From Variovorax sp. WS11 (lineage in GTDB: Bacteria; Pseudomonadota; Gammaproteobacteria; Burkholderiales; Burkholderiaceae_C), in the NCBI RefSeq assembly GCF_010499245.1, contig NZ_JAAGOW010000004.1, positions 806,001 to 870,000 on the forward strand: a stretch of DNA of 64,000 nt. The letters are read 5' to 3'. The notes below the pieces were generated by a model. That model was not told the DNA's origin. It saw only the letters and a list, made by a program, of their open reading frames with translations, and ran no database searches. Made by a program: the position numbers and the translations under genes. Below, piece after piece: positions 24,996 to 32,932 of this stretch (position 1 is its first letter; each line of letters begins with the position of its first letter).

Positions 24996-25289
24996 TGTCT
25001 CGGATGGCAGCATCGTTCGGAAGACTGCAAAGCCCGACAGGCTCCTAGTGCCCACCGGAAAGAGAAAGGCCATGACGTCGCTGTGTACTGGCGGGTAGTC
25101 AAGGTCGCCAACCGTCAAAGCACCGATCCGATGGACCAGCCGTGGCTGTCTCAGATAGGCCGACAGACGGGTTCGTGCAGCATCGCGGCGGTCGATGGCG
25201 CCGATAGGGGCAGGTGAATATAGCCTCTCTTGGCTGAAGGTCCGGCCAGCGGATCAGTTCTGCCTTGTCCATGGTTCAGCCCACGGGTT
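24996..25289. other. Intergenic stretch right of the IS1182-type element
   Basis: No ORF with family features is visible. The sequence leads into a 5'-truncated FAA-hydrolase frame, so part of this stretch may be decayed coding sequence. Confidence 0.4.
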
Positions 25290-25748
25290 CATTTCGGTCA
25301 ACACGGGCGCAACATCTCTCGCGAATATGCCGTGCAGCATGTGTTCGGTTACGCCTGCCTGATCGACGCGACGATGCGGATCGAGCCGGGCGTGGCCGAA
25401 GAGGAGCGGTCCATGAGAAAGTCATTCGAGTCCTTTACTCCACTAGGCCCCTTCCTGGTGACGGCGGACGAAGTGCCGAACGCCGAGGCGCTGCAGAACC
25501 GACTTTGGGTGAATGGCACATTGCGGCAGGAGGCCAACACCGCCGAGATGATCGTGGGCGTCGCGGAGTTGATCGAGCTCATTTCATCAGTGCTTCCCAT
25601 CTCACCCGGCGACGTCATCGCCACTGGTACACCGGAAGGCGTGGGCCCCTTTCAAGCCGGCGATGCCATAAAGATCGAGATCGAGTCCGTTGGTCACATG
25701 ACGCTCGCTGTGAGAGAAGATAGTCAAAGAGCTCCACGACCGTTTTGA
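25290..25748 (+). pseudogene. 5'-truncated fumarylacetoacetate hydrolase-family gene
   Basis: From about 25305 the frame reads GRNISREYAVQHVFGYACL, then ATGTPEGVGPFQAGDAIKIE and ends after MTLAVRE, i.e. the C-terminal two thirds of an FAA-hydrolase-family protein (such as 2-keto-4-pentenoate hydratase/isomerase-like enzymes). The upstream part of the frame has no family similarity and the metal-ligand Glu pair that lies before this region is missing. Loss of the 5' part next to the transposon pile suggests deletion by mobile-element activity. Confidence 0.75.
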
Positions 25749-25949
25749 TGTGGTGAGTGGCGTCGCGGCCAGCAGGCCTATCAGCCTTGCTTAGTGCGGG
25801 CCACCCGGCATAGGTACCTGACGTTCCATCACCAGCGGCGTGCAGGCGAAGGAAGCGCGAATCGGGTGGCGTAGGTCGCGGTTTGTAACGGCGTCGATTG
25901 CGTGGTCGTTGCCCCAAGCCCTCACAACAAGGAGTTGTGCTTCTGTTGT

Positions 25950-25963
25950 ATGATAAACATCAT
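25950..25963. promoter_or_regulatory. ATGAT-N4-ATCAT operator candidate at the tetR start
   Basis: ATGATAAACATCAT is a two-fold symmetric 14-mer whose last two bases are the first two of the preferred tetR start codon (25962). Binding here would block transcription or translation start, which implies tight autorepression. The same motif occurs at 26595, 41926, 59032 and 59038. Confidence 0.65.
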
Positions 25964-26555
25964 GCGAAATGGAAAGCTCAACGCCAGAAGCGCGGCCAAG
26001 GATGCGTCACACCGACGCATCGTGTCCGCGGCCGCACGAGCAATCCGCCGTAGCGGCTACGACGGTACTGGCGTCGCGGACATCATGAAGGAGGCCGGGC
26101 TGACGCACGGCGCCTTCTATGCCCATTTCCCCTCACGCGAGGCCATGCTGGCCGAAGCTGCGGATCGGGCGTGCGCGGAGTCCGCTGCAGCAGCGGCGCA
26201 GGCTGTTGCCAGCGCGCCTCCAGAAAGGGCCCTGGAAGCCATGCTCCGTGTCTATCTCTCCAGAGAGCACCTCGAGCAGGTGGAGACAGGATGTCCCTTG
26301 GTCGCGCTGGGATCGGAAACGCCGCGGCAGGCTCCCGAGGTGCGTCGAGCGACCACCCAGCACATTAAGACGATGGTCGATCTCGTCGCCCGCCAATTGC
26401 CTGACTGGGGCCAGCCCGGTGCCCACGAACGAGCACTCGTGACTGTGGCCGCCATGGCGGGCACATTGCTGTTGGCTCGTGCAGTCGACGAGCCCGTTCT
26501 GTCGGACCGCCTGCGCGAGGCTGCGTTGAAGCGGCTGATGCCCGTCGTTACCTGA
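25962..26555 (+). CDS. TetR/AcrR family regulator of the first acuI module
   Basis: A 197-residue protein from Met at 25962 (in-frame Mets at 25902 and 25950 are alternatives). The helix-turn-helix (GVADIMKEAGLTHGAFYAHFPSREAML) is nearly the same as that of the TetR at 59136, including the recognition helix THG-x-FY-x-HF. The ligand domain has ETGCPLVALGSE with C111, a position often kept in this group and a candidate electrophile sensor. The gene lies directly before acuI and both its own start and the acuI promoter carry ATGAT-N4-ATCAT. Confidence 0.9.
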   Translation: MRNGKLNARSAAKDASHRRIVSAAARAIRRSGYDGTGVADIMKEAGLTHGAFYAHFPSREAMLAEAADRACAESAAAAAQAVASAPPERALEAMLRVYLSREHLEQVETGCPLVALGSETPRQAPEVRRATTQHIKTMVDLVARQLPDWGQPGAHERALVTVAAMAGTLLLARAVDEPVLSDRLREAALKRLMPVVT

Positions 26556-26594
26556 TTTCACTTAAGGACGTCGGCCATTTGCTCGCTCAATAAT

Positions 26595-26608
26595 ATGATG
26601 AAGATCAT
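26595..26608. promoter_or_regulatory. ATGAT-N4-ATCAT operator candidate upstream of acuI
   Basis: ATGATGAAGATCAT lies 40 bp after the tetR stop and 121 bp before the acuI start. It matches the tetR-start site in arms and spacing, so the same repressor likely controls the acuI operon separately from tetR. Confidence 0.62.
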
Positions 26609-26728
26609 GCAAAATGCGGCCGCAGCGGCTCGTCCAAGACTCACAACACCTCTGGACTCGCCGGCCGACGCCAAAGCGATTCGCCGAGGTTGCAAGCAAT
26701 CCTGACAAATCTCTGTTGAAAGAAGACG

Positions 26729-27715
26729 ATGACATTCCAAGCGCTGCTCGCAAGCAAAACTGATGAAAAGATCTCAATCAGCGTGGTCAAGCTGCGCGAA
26801 CAAGATCTCATGCCTGGCGATGTTGTGGTCGCCGTCGACTATTCGACAGTGAACTACAAAGACGCATTGGCCATCACCGGGCGGGCCGATGTGATCCGGC
26901 AGTTCCCCTTGATCCCTGGCATCGACTTCGCCGGTACGGTCGAAGCCTCTTCGTTCCCTGGTATCGCCGTTGGCGACCGCGTAGTCGCCAACGGCTGGGG
27001 CTTGAGCCAGACCCATCACGGTGGCTACTCGCAGAAGGCGCGGGTCAAAGGCGAGTGGCTGATCAAGCTTCCAGGCGCGTTGTCCACCAAGGATGCGATG
27101 GCCATCGGGACAGCGGGATACACCGCGATGCTGTCCGTGCTGGCGCTTGAGCATGGCGGTCTGACGCCGCAGCATGGGGACATTCTCGTGACGGGCGCCA
27201 ATGGGGGCGTCGGCTCCATCGCCATCGCCATTCTGTCTGGCCTCGGCTACCGGGTCATCGCGTCTACAGGTCGACCGGAGGAGGGCGACTATCTGCGCAG
27301 TCTTGGGGCCTCGGACCTGATCGATCGCCAGACACTTTCGGAGCCAGGGGCGCCGATTTCCCGGGAAAGGTGGGCTGGCGCGGTCGATTCAGTCGGGAGT
27401 CACACGCTGGCCAACGTGTTGGCGCAGACGCGGTACCGGGGCGTGGTCACCGCTTGCGGCCTGGCTCAGGGCACCGATCTTCCGGCCTCGGTGCTGCCCT
27501 TCATCTTGCGTAACGTGATGCTTGCCGGTATCGATTCGGTTAATGCTCCAGAGTCAACCCGCCTCGAGGCTTGGTCGCGACTGGCACGTGACTTGGATCT
27601 GGACAAGCTCGCGCGCACGACCCGGGTTGTCGATCTTGCAGAGGTGCCTTCAGTTGCACGCCGGATGCTCGAAGGAAAAGTCCAAGGTCGTACTGTCGTC
27701 GATGTCAATGCATGA
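26729..27715 (+). CDS. acuI: Acrylyl-CoA reductase AcuI-like (YhdH/YhfP group MDR)
   Basis: A 328-residue zinc-independent medium-chain reductase. VAVDYSTVNYKDALAITGRA, PGIDFAGTVEASSFPGIAVGDRVVANGWGLSQTHHGG and VTGANGGVGSIAIAILSGLGYRV (the NADPH loop) are hallmarks of the AcuI/YhdH group, which reduces acryloyl-CoA and related enoyl substrates with NADPH. A same-length, highly similar copy lies at 57098-58084. It is the first structural gene of a forward run with DUF2147, MDR, SDR, OYE and hydrolase genes, downstream of a TetR gene. The operon may detoxify or use alpha,beta-unsaturated acyl or carbonyl compounds. Confidence 0.9.
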   Translation: MTFQALLASKTDEKISISVVKLREQDLMPGDVVVAVDYSTVNYKDALAITGRADVIRQFPLIPGIDFAGTVEASSFPGIAVGDRVVANGWGLSQTHHGGYSQKARVKGEWLIKLPGALSTKDAMAIGTAGYTAMLSVLALEHGGLTPQHGDILVTGANGGVGSIAIAILSGLGYRVIASTGRPEEGDYLRSLGASDLIDRQTLSEPGAPISRERWAGAVDSVGSHTLANVLAQTRYRGVVTACGLAQGTDLPASVLPFILRNVMLAGIDSVNAPESTRLEAWSRLARDLDLDKLARTTRVVDLAEVPSVARRMLEGKVQGRTVVDVNA

Positions 27716-27785
27716 CGCCGACGGCAGATTCGCACGAAGTCACTATCCGCAAGTTCCAGCTCTCAATCCCAACCGTTTCACTGTC

Positions 27786-28265
27786 ATGAACACTACTTTC
27801 AGCATTCGCCCGATCCTGCCCATACGAGTCTTTGGGTTCCTCACATTGGCTGCCGCCTTGTTGGCGACGCCCGCCTGGGCCCAAGAAGCATCGCCCACAG
27901 GTCTGTGGAAGAACGTCGACGATGTCAGTGGCAAGCCGAGGGCGCTGGTCCGGATCACGGAATCGAACGGAGCTCTGTTGGGCAGGATCGAGAAAGTTTT
28001 CCCGGCCCCGAATGAAGACCCGAATCCGAAGTGCGAAAAGTGCGAAGCCGCAAACAAGAACGCACCAGTCGTCGGGCTGGTGATCCTCAGCGGCTTGACC
28101 AAAGAGGGCGACGAATATACCGGCGGCCAGATTCTCGATCCGGACAACGGCAAGGTCTACCGCAGCACTGTGCGCCTGACCGACAACGGCAAGAAGCTCA
28201 GCGTGCGCGGCTACATCGGTGTGCCGATGCTGGGTCGTTCGCAGACCTGGTTGCGCCAAGAATAA
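27786..28265 (+). CDS. Exported DUF2147-domain protein
   Basis: A 159-residue protein with a signal peptide (residues ~1-33, cleaved near PAWAQ). The mature part starts EASPTGLWKNVDDVSGKPRALVRI, the opening of DUF2147, and continues with a small beta-barrel-like fold. The CEKCEAAN segment (two Cys three apart) is also typical of this domain. The start at 27786 gives a proper leader; longer in-frame starts do not. Its stop lies 8 bp before the next gene. The function of DUF2147 is not established. Confidence 0.85.
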   Translation: MNTTFSIRPILPIRVFGFLTLAAALLATPAWAQEASPTGLWKNVDDVSGKPRALVRITESNGALLGRIEKVFPAPNEDPNPKCEKCEAANKNAPVVGLVILSGLTKEGDEYTGGQILDPDNGKVYRSTVRLTDNGKKLSVRGYIGVPMLGRSQTWLRQE

Positions 28266-28273
28266 GGAAGACC

Positions 28274-29275
28274 ATGAAAGCATTTGTTCTCGACCGATAC
28301 CGCAAGAAGGGTGCGCTGCGTTCGGCAGACGTGCCGACGCCGGAGCTGCGCGATGACGAGGTCCTGGTTCAGGTTCATGCCGCCGGCGTGAACCTGTTGG
28401 ACTCCAAGATCAAGGATGGTGAGTTCAAGCTCATCCTGCCCTATCGCCTGCCCCTCGTCCTGGGCCACGACGTGGCCGGGATGGTGGTCAAAGTCGGCCC
28501 GCGCGTGCGGAAGTTCAAGCTGGGCGACGAGGTGTATGCGCGGGCGGATGATTTTCGGATCGGCACCTTCGCTGAATTCGTCCCGGTCAGGGAGGCTTCC
28601 CTGGCGCTCAAGCCCCAGGGGCTCACGATGGAAGAAGCCGCTTCCATCCCGCTGGTGGCCCTGACAGCGTGGCAGGCACTTGTCGAGAAGGCCAATCTGA
28701 AGAAGGGGCAGAAGGTCTTCATTCAGGCCGGCTCCGGCGGCGTGGGCACTTTTGCCATCCAGTTGGCCAAGCATCTGGGTGCAACCGTTGCCACCACGAC
28801 GAGCACGACCAATGCCGCGCTCGTGAAGAGCCTGGGCGCAGACATCGTCATCGACTACAAGACGCAGGACTTCGAGGATGTCCTGCGCGACTACGACGTG
28901 GTCCTGAACAGCCAGGACGGAAAGACGCTTCAGAAATCCCTGCGCGTGCTCAAGCGTGGCGGGAAGCTCATCACTATCTCCGGACCACCTGATCCCGATT
29001 TCGGCAAGGAGATCGCGGCACCCGGGTTTGTGAAACTGGTCATGCGGCTGCTGAGCTTTGGAATCAGGCGCAAGGCGAAGAGCCGCGGCGTCGCGTTCTC
29101 GTTCCTCTTCATGAAGGCGAATGGAAGCCAGCTGCGCGAGATCACCCGTCTCTTCGATGCCGGCCTCATCCGCCCCGTGATGGATCGGGTGTTCCCGTTC
29201 GAATCCACCAATGAAGCCCTGACCTATGTCGAAACCGGCCGCGCAAAGGGCAAGGTCGTCATCAGCATCAGGTGA
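28274..29275 (+). CDS. NADP-dependent MDR oxidoreductase (quinone/enone reductase type)
   Basis: A 333-residue zinc-independent medium-chain reductase. AAGVNLLDSKIKDGEFKLILP, LGHDVAGMVVKVGPRVRKFKLGDEVY and QAGSGGVGTFAIQLAKHLGA (cofactor loop) are typical of zeta-crystallin/enone-reductase relatives. The start is preceded by AAGGAAG. It probably reduces quinones or unsaturated ketones with NADPH. It lies in the acuI operon, supporting a role in reductive handling of electrophiles. Confidence 0.9.
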   Translation: MKAFVLDRYRKKGALRSADVPTPELRDDEVLVQVHAAGVNLLDSKIKDGEFKLILPYRLPLVLGHDVAGMVVKVGPRVRKFKLGDEVYARADDFRIGTFAEFVPVREASLALKPQGLTMEEAASIPLVALTAWQALVEKANLKKGQKVFIQAGSGGVGTFAIQLAKHLGATVATTTSTTNAALVKSLGADIVIDYKTQDFEDVLRDYDVVLNSQDGKTLQKSLRVLKRGGKLITISGPPDPDFGKEIAAPGFVKLVMRLLSFGIRRKAKSRGVAFSFLFMKANGSQLREITRLFDAGLIRPVMDRVFPFESTNEALTYVETGRAKGKVVISIR

Positions 29276-29309
29276 GCTTTGTTCATCTAGTCCCCTCTTT
29301 GGATACTCC

Positions 29310-30014
29310 ATGAAGATTGAAAACGCTGTTGCCCTCGTCACGGGCGCCAATCGCGGCATCGGCCTGACATTCGCACGCGAGCTGCTCGCCCGCGGCGCCC
29401 GCAAGGTCTACGTGGGCGCACGCGACCCCGCGGGGGTCACCCAAGCCGGCGTTGAAGCCTTGCGACTCGACGTCAACAAGCAAGAAGACGTGGCGGCTGC
29501 CGCAGCGCTCGCGTCGGATGTGACGCTGGTGATCAACAACGCCGGCATCGCCCAGCCGGGAGGCTTTCTCGCGGCCGACAGCGAAGATGTCGCACGGCGC
29601 ATCTTCGAGACCAACTTCTTCGCCGTGTTGCGAATGAGCAAGGCCTTCGCGCCGATTCTCAAGGCCAACGGCGGCGGCGCGCTGCTCAATGTCCTGTCGA
29701 TCGCCTCGTGGGTGAACGGCGGCGACCTGGCAGCCTATTCGGCGAGCAAGTCCGCCGCCTGGTCGCTCACCAATGCCCTGCGCCACGAGCTGTCGGCGCA
29801 GAAGACGCAAGTGCTGGCGCTGCACATGGCCTATGTCGATACCGATCTCACGCGCGGGTTCGATGTCCCGAAGACGAGCCCCGAGGAGATCGTCAAGCGC
29901 GCGCTCGATGGACTCGAGTCGGGCTTGGACGAGGTGCTGGCCGATGAACTCACGCAGCAGGTCAAGCTCGGAATGACGGCACCGAGGCCCAGCTATCTCC
30001 CACAAGCGGCCTGA
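29310..30014 (+). CDS. Short-chain dehydrogenase/reductase
   Basis: A 234-residue SDR. The cofactor loop is TGANRGIG (residues 11-18), the NNAG motif is at about 78, and the catalytic Ser/Tyr/Lys set is visible as SIAS...YSASKSA. The start at 29310 begins directly with the Rossmann strand MKIENAVALVTGANRG. It is part of the forward acuI run (34 bp after the MDR gene). Substrate is unknown; carbonyl reduction fits the neighbours. Confidence 0.9.
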   Translation: MKIENAVALVTGANRGIGLTFARELLARGARKVYVGARDPAGVTQAGVEALRLDVNKQEDVAAAAALASDVTLVINNAGIAQPGGFLAADSEDVARRIFETNFFAVLRMSKAFAPILKANGGGALLNVLSIASWVNGGDLAAYSASKSAAWSLTNALRHELSAQKTQVLALHMAYVDTDLTRGFDVPKTSPEEIVKRALDGLESGLDEVLADELTQQVKLGMTAPRPSYLPQAA

Positions 30015-30045
30015 AGTTCGCCGCACTTGGAACACAAGGACCACC

Positions 30046-31122
30046 ATGCTCTTCGAACTCCTCGTCACGCCTTCGATTCAACTCGCCAATCGTGCCGTCA
30101 TGGCGCCCATGACGCGCAGCCGCGCCGTCGAGGCCAACACACCCAACGCATTGATGACAGAGTACTACGGCCAGCGCGCAACGGCCGGCCTGATCATTGC
30201 CGAGGGCACCTCGCCCTCGCCAAACGGGCTGGGCTACGCACGCATCCCCGGACTCTTCAATGACGCACAGGTGCGCGGATGGAAGGCGGTCACCGATGCA
30301 GTCCATGCCAAGGGCGGCAAGATCTTCGTGCAACTCATGCACACCGGCCGCGTGACCCATGCCGTCAACCTGCCAGCGGGCGCGGAGGTGGTCGGACCGA
30401 TGGCCGATGCGTGCCCCGGCGAGATGCACACCGACTCACAGGGCATGCAGCCGCACAGCGGCCCTCGGGCGATGACCGCAACCGACATCGCCCACGCCGT
30501 CGAGGAGTACGCCAAGTCGGCCCAGCTCGCCATCGAAGCGGGATTCGACGGCGTCGAGCTGCATGCCGCCAACGGCTATCTGATCGAGCAGTTCCTGAAC
30601 GCCAACGTGAACAAGCGCACCGATTCCTACGGCGGCAGCGTCGAGGGCCGCAATCGCTTTGCGCTCGAGGTCGCCCGCGCCACGGCAGCCGCCATCGGTG
30701 CCCATCGCGTCGGGGTCCGGCTCTCGCCCCAGGGCGTGTTCAACAGCACGGGCGCTTATCCTGGTGTCGAGGCTCAGTACCTGGCGCTCACCGGGGAACT
30801 GTCGCAACTGGGCATGCTGTACCTCCACCTGCTGGACCACTCCGCGATGGGCGCACCGCCGGTGCCTGCCGAACTGAAGCTTCGGCTTCGCGCTGCGTTC
30901 CAGGGCTTGTTCATCCTTGCCGGCGGCTTCGATCGTGCAGGTGCAGAAAGTGCGCTCGAGGCAGGCCACGCAGACCTCATCGCCTTCGCTCGTCCGTTCC
31001 TCGCCAACCCTGACCTGGTGGAGCGCATGCAGACGGAAGCGGCACTGAATGCCGTGGACATGGCGACCTTCTACACGCCGGGCGCCAAGGGCTACACCGA
31101 CTATCCGGCCCTTGCGACTTGA
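30046..31122 (+). CDS. Old yellow enzyme family alkene reductase
   Basis: A 358-residue FMN-dependent ene-reductase. MAPMTRSRA at the N-terminus, VQLMHTGRVTH, and HAANGYLIEQFLNANVNKRT with DSYGGSVEGR define the NemA/XenB-like class; the H-x-x-N pair in HAAN binds the substrate carbonyl or nitro group. It reduces activated C=C bonds and nitroesters with NAD(P)H. It lies between an SDR and a hydrolase in the acuI operon. A second OYE is cut off at the right window edge (63805-64000). Confidence 0.93.
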   Translation: MLFELLVTPSIQLANRAVMAPMTRSRAVEANTPNALMTEYYGQRATAGLIIAEGTSPSPNGLGYARIPGLFNDAQVRGWKAVTDAVHAKGGKIFVQLMHTGRVTHAVNLPAGAEVVGPMADACPGEMHTDSQGMQPHSGPRAMTATDIAHAVEEYAKSAQLAIEAGFDGVELHAANGYLIEQFLNANVNKRTDSYGGSVEGRNRFALEVARATAAAIGAHRVGVRLSPQGVFNSTGAYPGVEAQYLALTGELSQLGMLYLHLLDHSAMGAPPVPAELKLRLRAAFQGLFILAGGFDRAGAESALEAGHADLIAFARPFLANPDLVERMQTEAALNAVDMATFYTPGAKGYTDYPALAT

Positions 31123-31210
31123 TTTGCAGCCGCAGCGCTGACGATCAGGCTGGCATGGCGAAACGAGGCCGGCCAGGGCGATTCATACGAACACGCGAAG
31201 GTGGAGCAAG

Positions 31211-32068
31211 ATGAGCAAATCGCAGAAATCGAACGTCACTTGGAAGAACGTTCCAACGCGAACGATCACGGCAGGCGATGTGAAGTTCGCCTACCGGGAA
31301 CTTGGCACGGACAATCCTGGGACGCCGGTGGTGTGCCTTATCCACCTAGCTGCCGTGCTGGACAACTGGGACCCTCGGGTCATCGACGGGCTCGCGGCGA
31401 AGCATCGTGTGATCACATTCGACAATCGAGGTGTCGGCGCATCGAGCGGATCTCCGGCGAATTCAATGGAGGAGATGGCCAAGGATGCGATCACCTTCAT
31501 GAAGGCGATGGATCTCGATCAAGTCGACCTCTTCGGATTCTCTATGGGCGGAATGATCGCCCAGGAGATCGTTCTGATGGAGCCGAACCTCGTGCGCAAG
31601 ATGATCATCACGGGGACAGGCCCCGCCGGTGGCGAAGGCATCAGCAAGGTGGCCAGAGTAACGTACCTGGACATGTTCCGAGGCTTGCTTACAGCCCAAG
31701 ATCCGAAGCAGTTTCTGTTTTTCACCAGGACGCCCGCGGGAATCCGTGCGGGAAAGGAGTTTCTGCTGCGCATAAAAGAACGCGTCGAAGACCGCGACAA
31801 GAAAATCACCGTGTCCGCGTTGCAGGCGCAGCTGAAAGCGCTGCGCCGGTGGGGTGACAAGAAGCCCGTGGACCTATCGAAGGTTCACCATCCCGTCCTT
31901 GTCGCGAACGGCGACAGCGATCGCATGGTTCCAAGCAAGAACACGCGCGATCTGGCGGAGCGCCTTCCGAACAGCGAACTCGTCATTTATCCCGATTCCG
32001 GACACGGCGCGGTGTTCCAGTTCCATGCCGACTTCGTGGGCAGGGCACTTACGTTCCTTTCGCGCTAG
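31211..32068 (+). CDS. Alpha/beta hydrolase
   Basis: A 285-residue alpha/beta hydrolase with nucleophile elbow GFSMGG (Ser ~113), acid Asp in NGDSDRMVP and His in PDSGHGAVFQ. It is related to the hydrolase at 41054-41896 (both have DP..-DGLAA, NSMEEMA or NNMEEMA and a GFSxGG elbow). It is the last gene of the acuI run and converges on the TetR at 32077, with a hairpin at its stop. It could be an esterase, lactonase or C-C hydrolase; no specific substrate can be read. Confidence 0.88.
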   Translation: MSKSQKSNVTWKNVPTRTITAGDVKFAYRELGTDNPGTPVVCLIHLAAVLDNWDPRVIDGLAAKHRVITFDNRGVGASSGSPANSMEEMAKDAITFMKAMDLDQVDLFGFSMGGMIAQEIVLMEPNLVRKMIITGTGPAGGEGISKVARVTYLDMFRGLLTAQDPKQFLFFTRTPAGIRAGKEFLLRIKERVEDRDKKITVSALQAQLKALRRWGDKKPVDLSKVHHPVLVANGDSDRMVPSKNTRDLAERLPNSELVIYPDSGHGAVFQFHADFVGRALTFLSR

Positions 32069-32086
32069 CCAAGGAGCTAGTGCTTT
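32062..32086. terminator. Convergent hairpin terminator candidate
   Basis: GCGCTAGC and GCTAGTGC form an 8-bp stem (one G-U pair) around a 6-nt loop, followed by TTT. It overlaps the hydrolase stop and precedes the 3' end of the convergent tetR, so it could stop both transcripts. The T-tract is short. Confidence 0.45.
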
Positions 32087-32796
32087 GACTTTCGGCTGCG
32101 CTGAGGAATGGCCTTCACTCCCAGCGAACGTGCCCAGCCGGTAGTTGCCACGGCAGCGGAAGATTCGGCGCCTTCGCGATCTGCACCCAGTCCGACAATC
32201 AGGTTGACGCACATCGGCACCAGGACTTCGGCGGCTGGATCTGCGACAGCCGCGAAGTAGCCACCAAGTTCGAGCATGATGAATCCGTGCAAGCTGCTCC
32301 ACAGCTGCGCAGCAATGAGATCCGGATCGATCTTGCGAACGCAACCCGACTCCACCAGGCGTTTGCATTCCTCGAACAGATAGGAGTAGGACGCCGTGAA
32401 CGCTGCTGACTGCTCTCTCGGCGCCACAGCCGGGGGGCCTCGCGAGGGGCTGTATCTACCGTGAATCGACAAGCCGAACATCAGGTCGTACAGATGGGGA
32501 TTGCGTCTTGCGAAGTCCCGGCAGCCCAGAGCCATCGCACATAGGTCAACCATCGGGTCTTCCGTACTCGCCACCTGTTTGAAGATGGCGGCTTGGCGTT
32601 CGAATCCCTCGTCGGCAACGGCTTGAAGAAGTTCCGGCACGCCGCCGAAGTACGAGTAGACCCCCATTGTCGACAGGCCCGCTTCGCTCGAGACCGAACG
32701 GGCCTTGACTTCGGAAGGGCCGTTCGCTGCAAGTAGACGGATCGCTGCCTGAACGAGGCGAGTACGTGCCTCAGGGAAAGTTCTATCAGTGGCCAT
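32077..32796 (-). CDS. TetR/AcrR family regulator with WHG-type C-terminal domain
   Basis: A 239-residue repressor. The N-terminal helix-turn-helix is NGPSEVKARSVSSEAGLSTMGVYSYFGGVPELL; the C-terminal region has FARRNPHLYDLMFG and a hydrophobic ligand domain. It is divergent from the hydratase/ligase operon at 32933-37138, and the gap has two operator-like 13-mers with the same spacing as those next to the TetR at 14356. It probably represses the fatty-acid-like degradation operon until an acyl-CoA appears. Confidence 0.9.
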   Translation of the reverse strand: MATDRTFPEARTRLVQAAIRLLAANGPSEVKARSVSSEAGLSTMGVYSYFGGVPELLQAVADEGFERQAAIFKQVASTEDPMVDLCAMALGCRDFARRNPHLYDLMFGLSIHGRYSPSRGPPAVAPREQSAAFTASYSYLFEECKRLVESGCVRKIDPDLIAAQLWSSLHGFIMLELGGYFAAVADPAAEVLVPMCVNLIVGLGADREGAESSAAVATTGWARSLGVKAIPQRSRKSKH

Positions 32797-32810
32797 ATTG
32801 CAAGCTCGAA

Positions 32811-32845
32811 ATAACAGAGTTATGCTACATCAATAACACTGTTAT
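32811..32845. promoter_or_regulatory. Paired TetR operators between tetR and the hydratase operon
   Basis: ATAACAGAGTTAT (32811-32823) and ATAACACTGTTAT (32833-32845) are both palindromes with 5-6 bp arms; their centres are 22 bp apart, i.e. about two helical turns. The second shares ATAACACTGTTA with 14270-14281. The first begins 14 bp upstream of the tetR start. Confidence 0.75.
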
Positions 32846-32932
32846 ATGACCGGCAGTGTCCGGATTGGCCGGCTTCAGACGGCCTGGCGCATTTGCGGGG
32901 CCACGGCTACCGAGAAGGAAAGGATTCAGGAG

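Noticed and set aside
28211..29404. 397-residue reverse ORF opposite the MDR gene at 28274
   Set aside because: It is antisense to a protein with all MDR motifs; no domain or ribosome site of its own.
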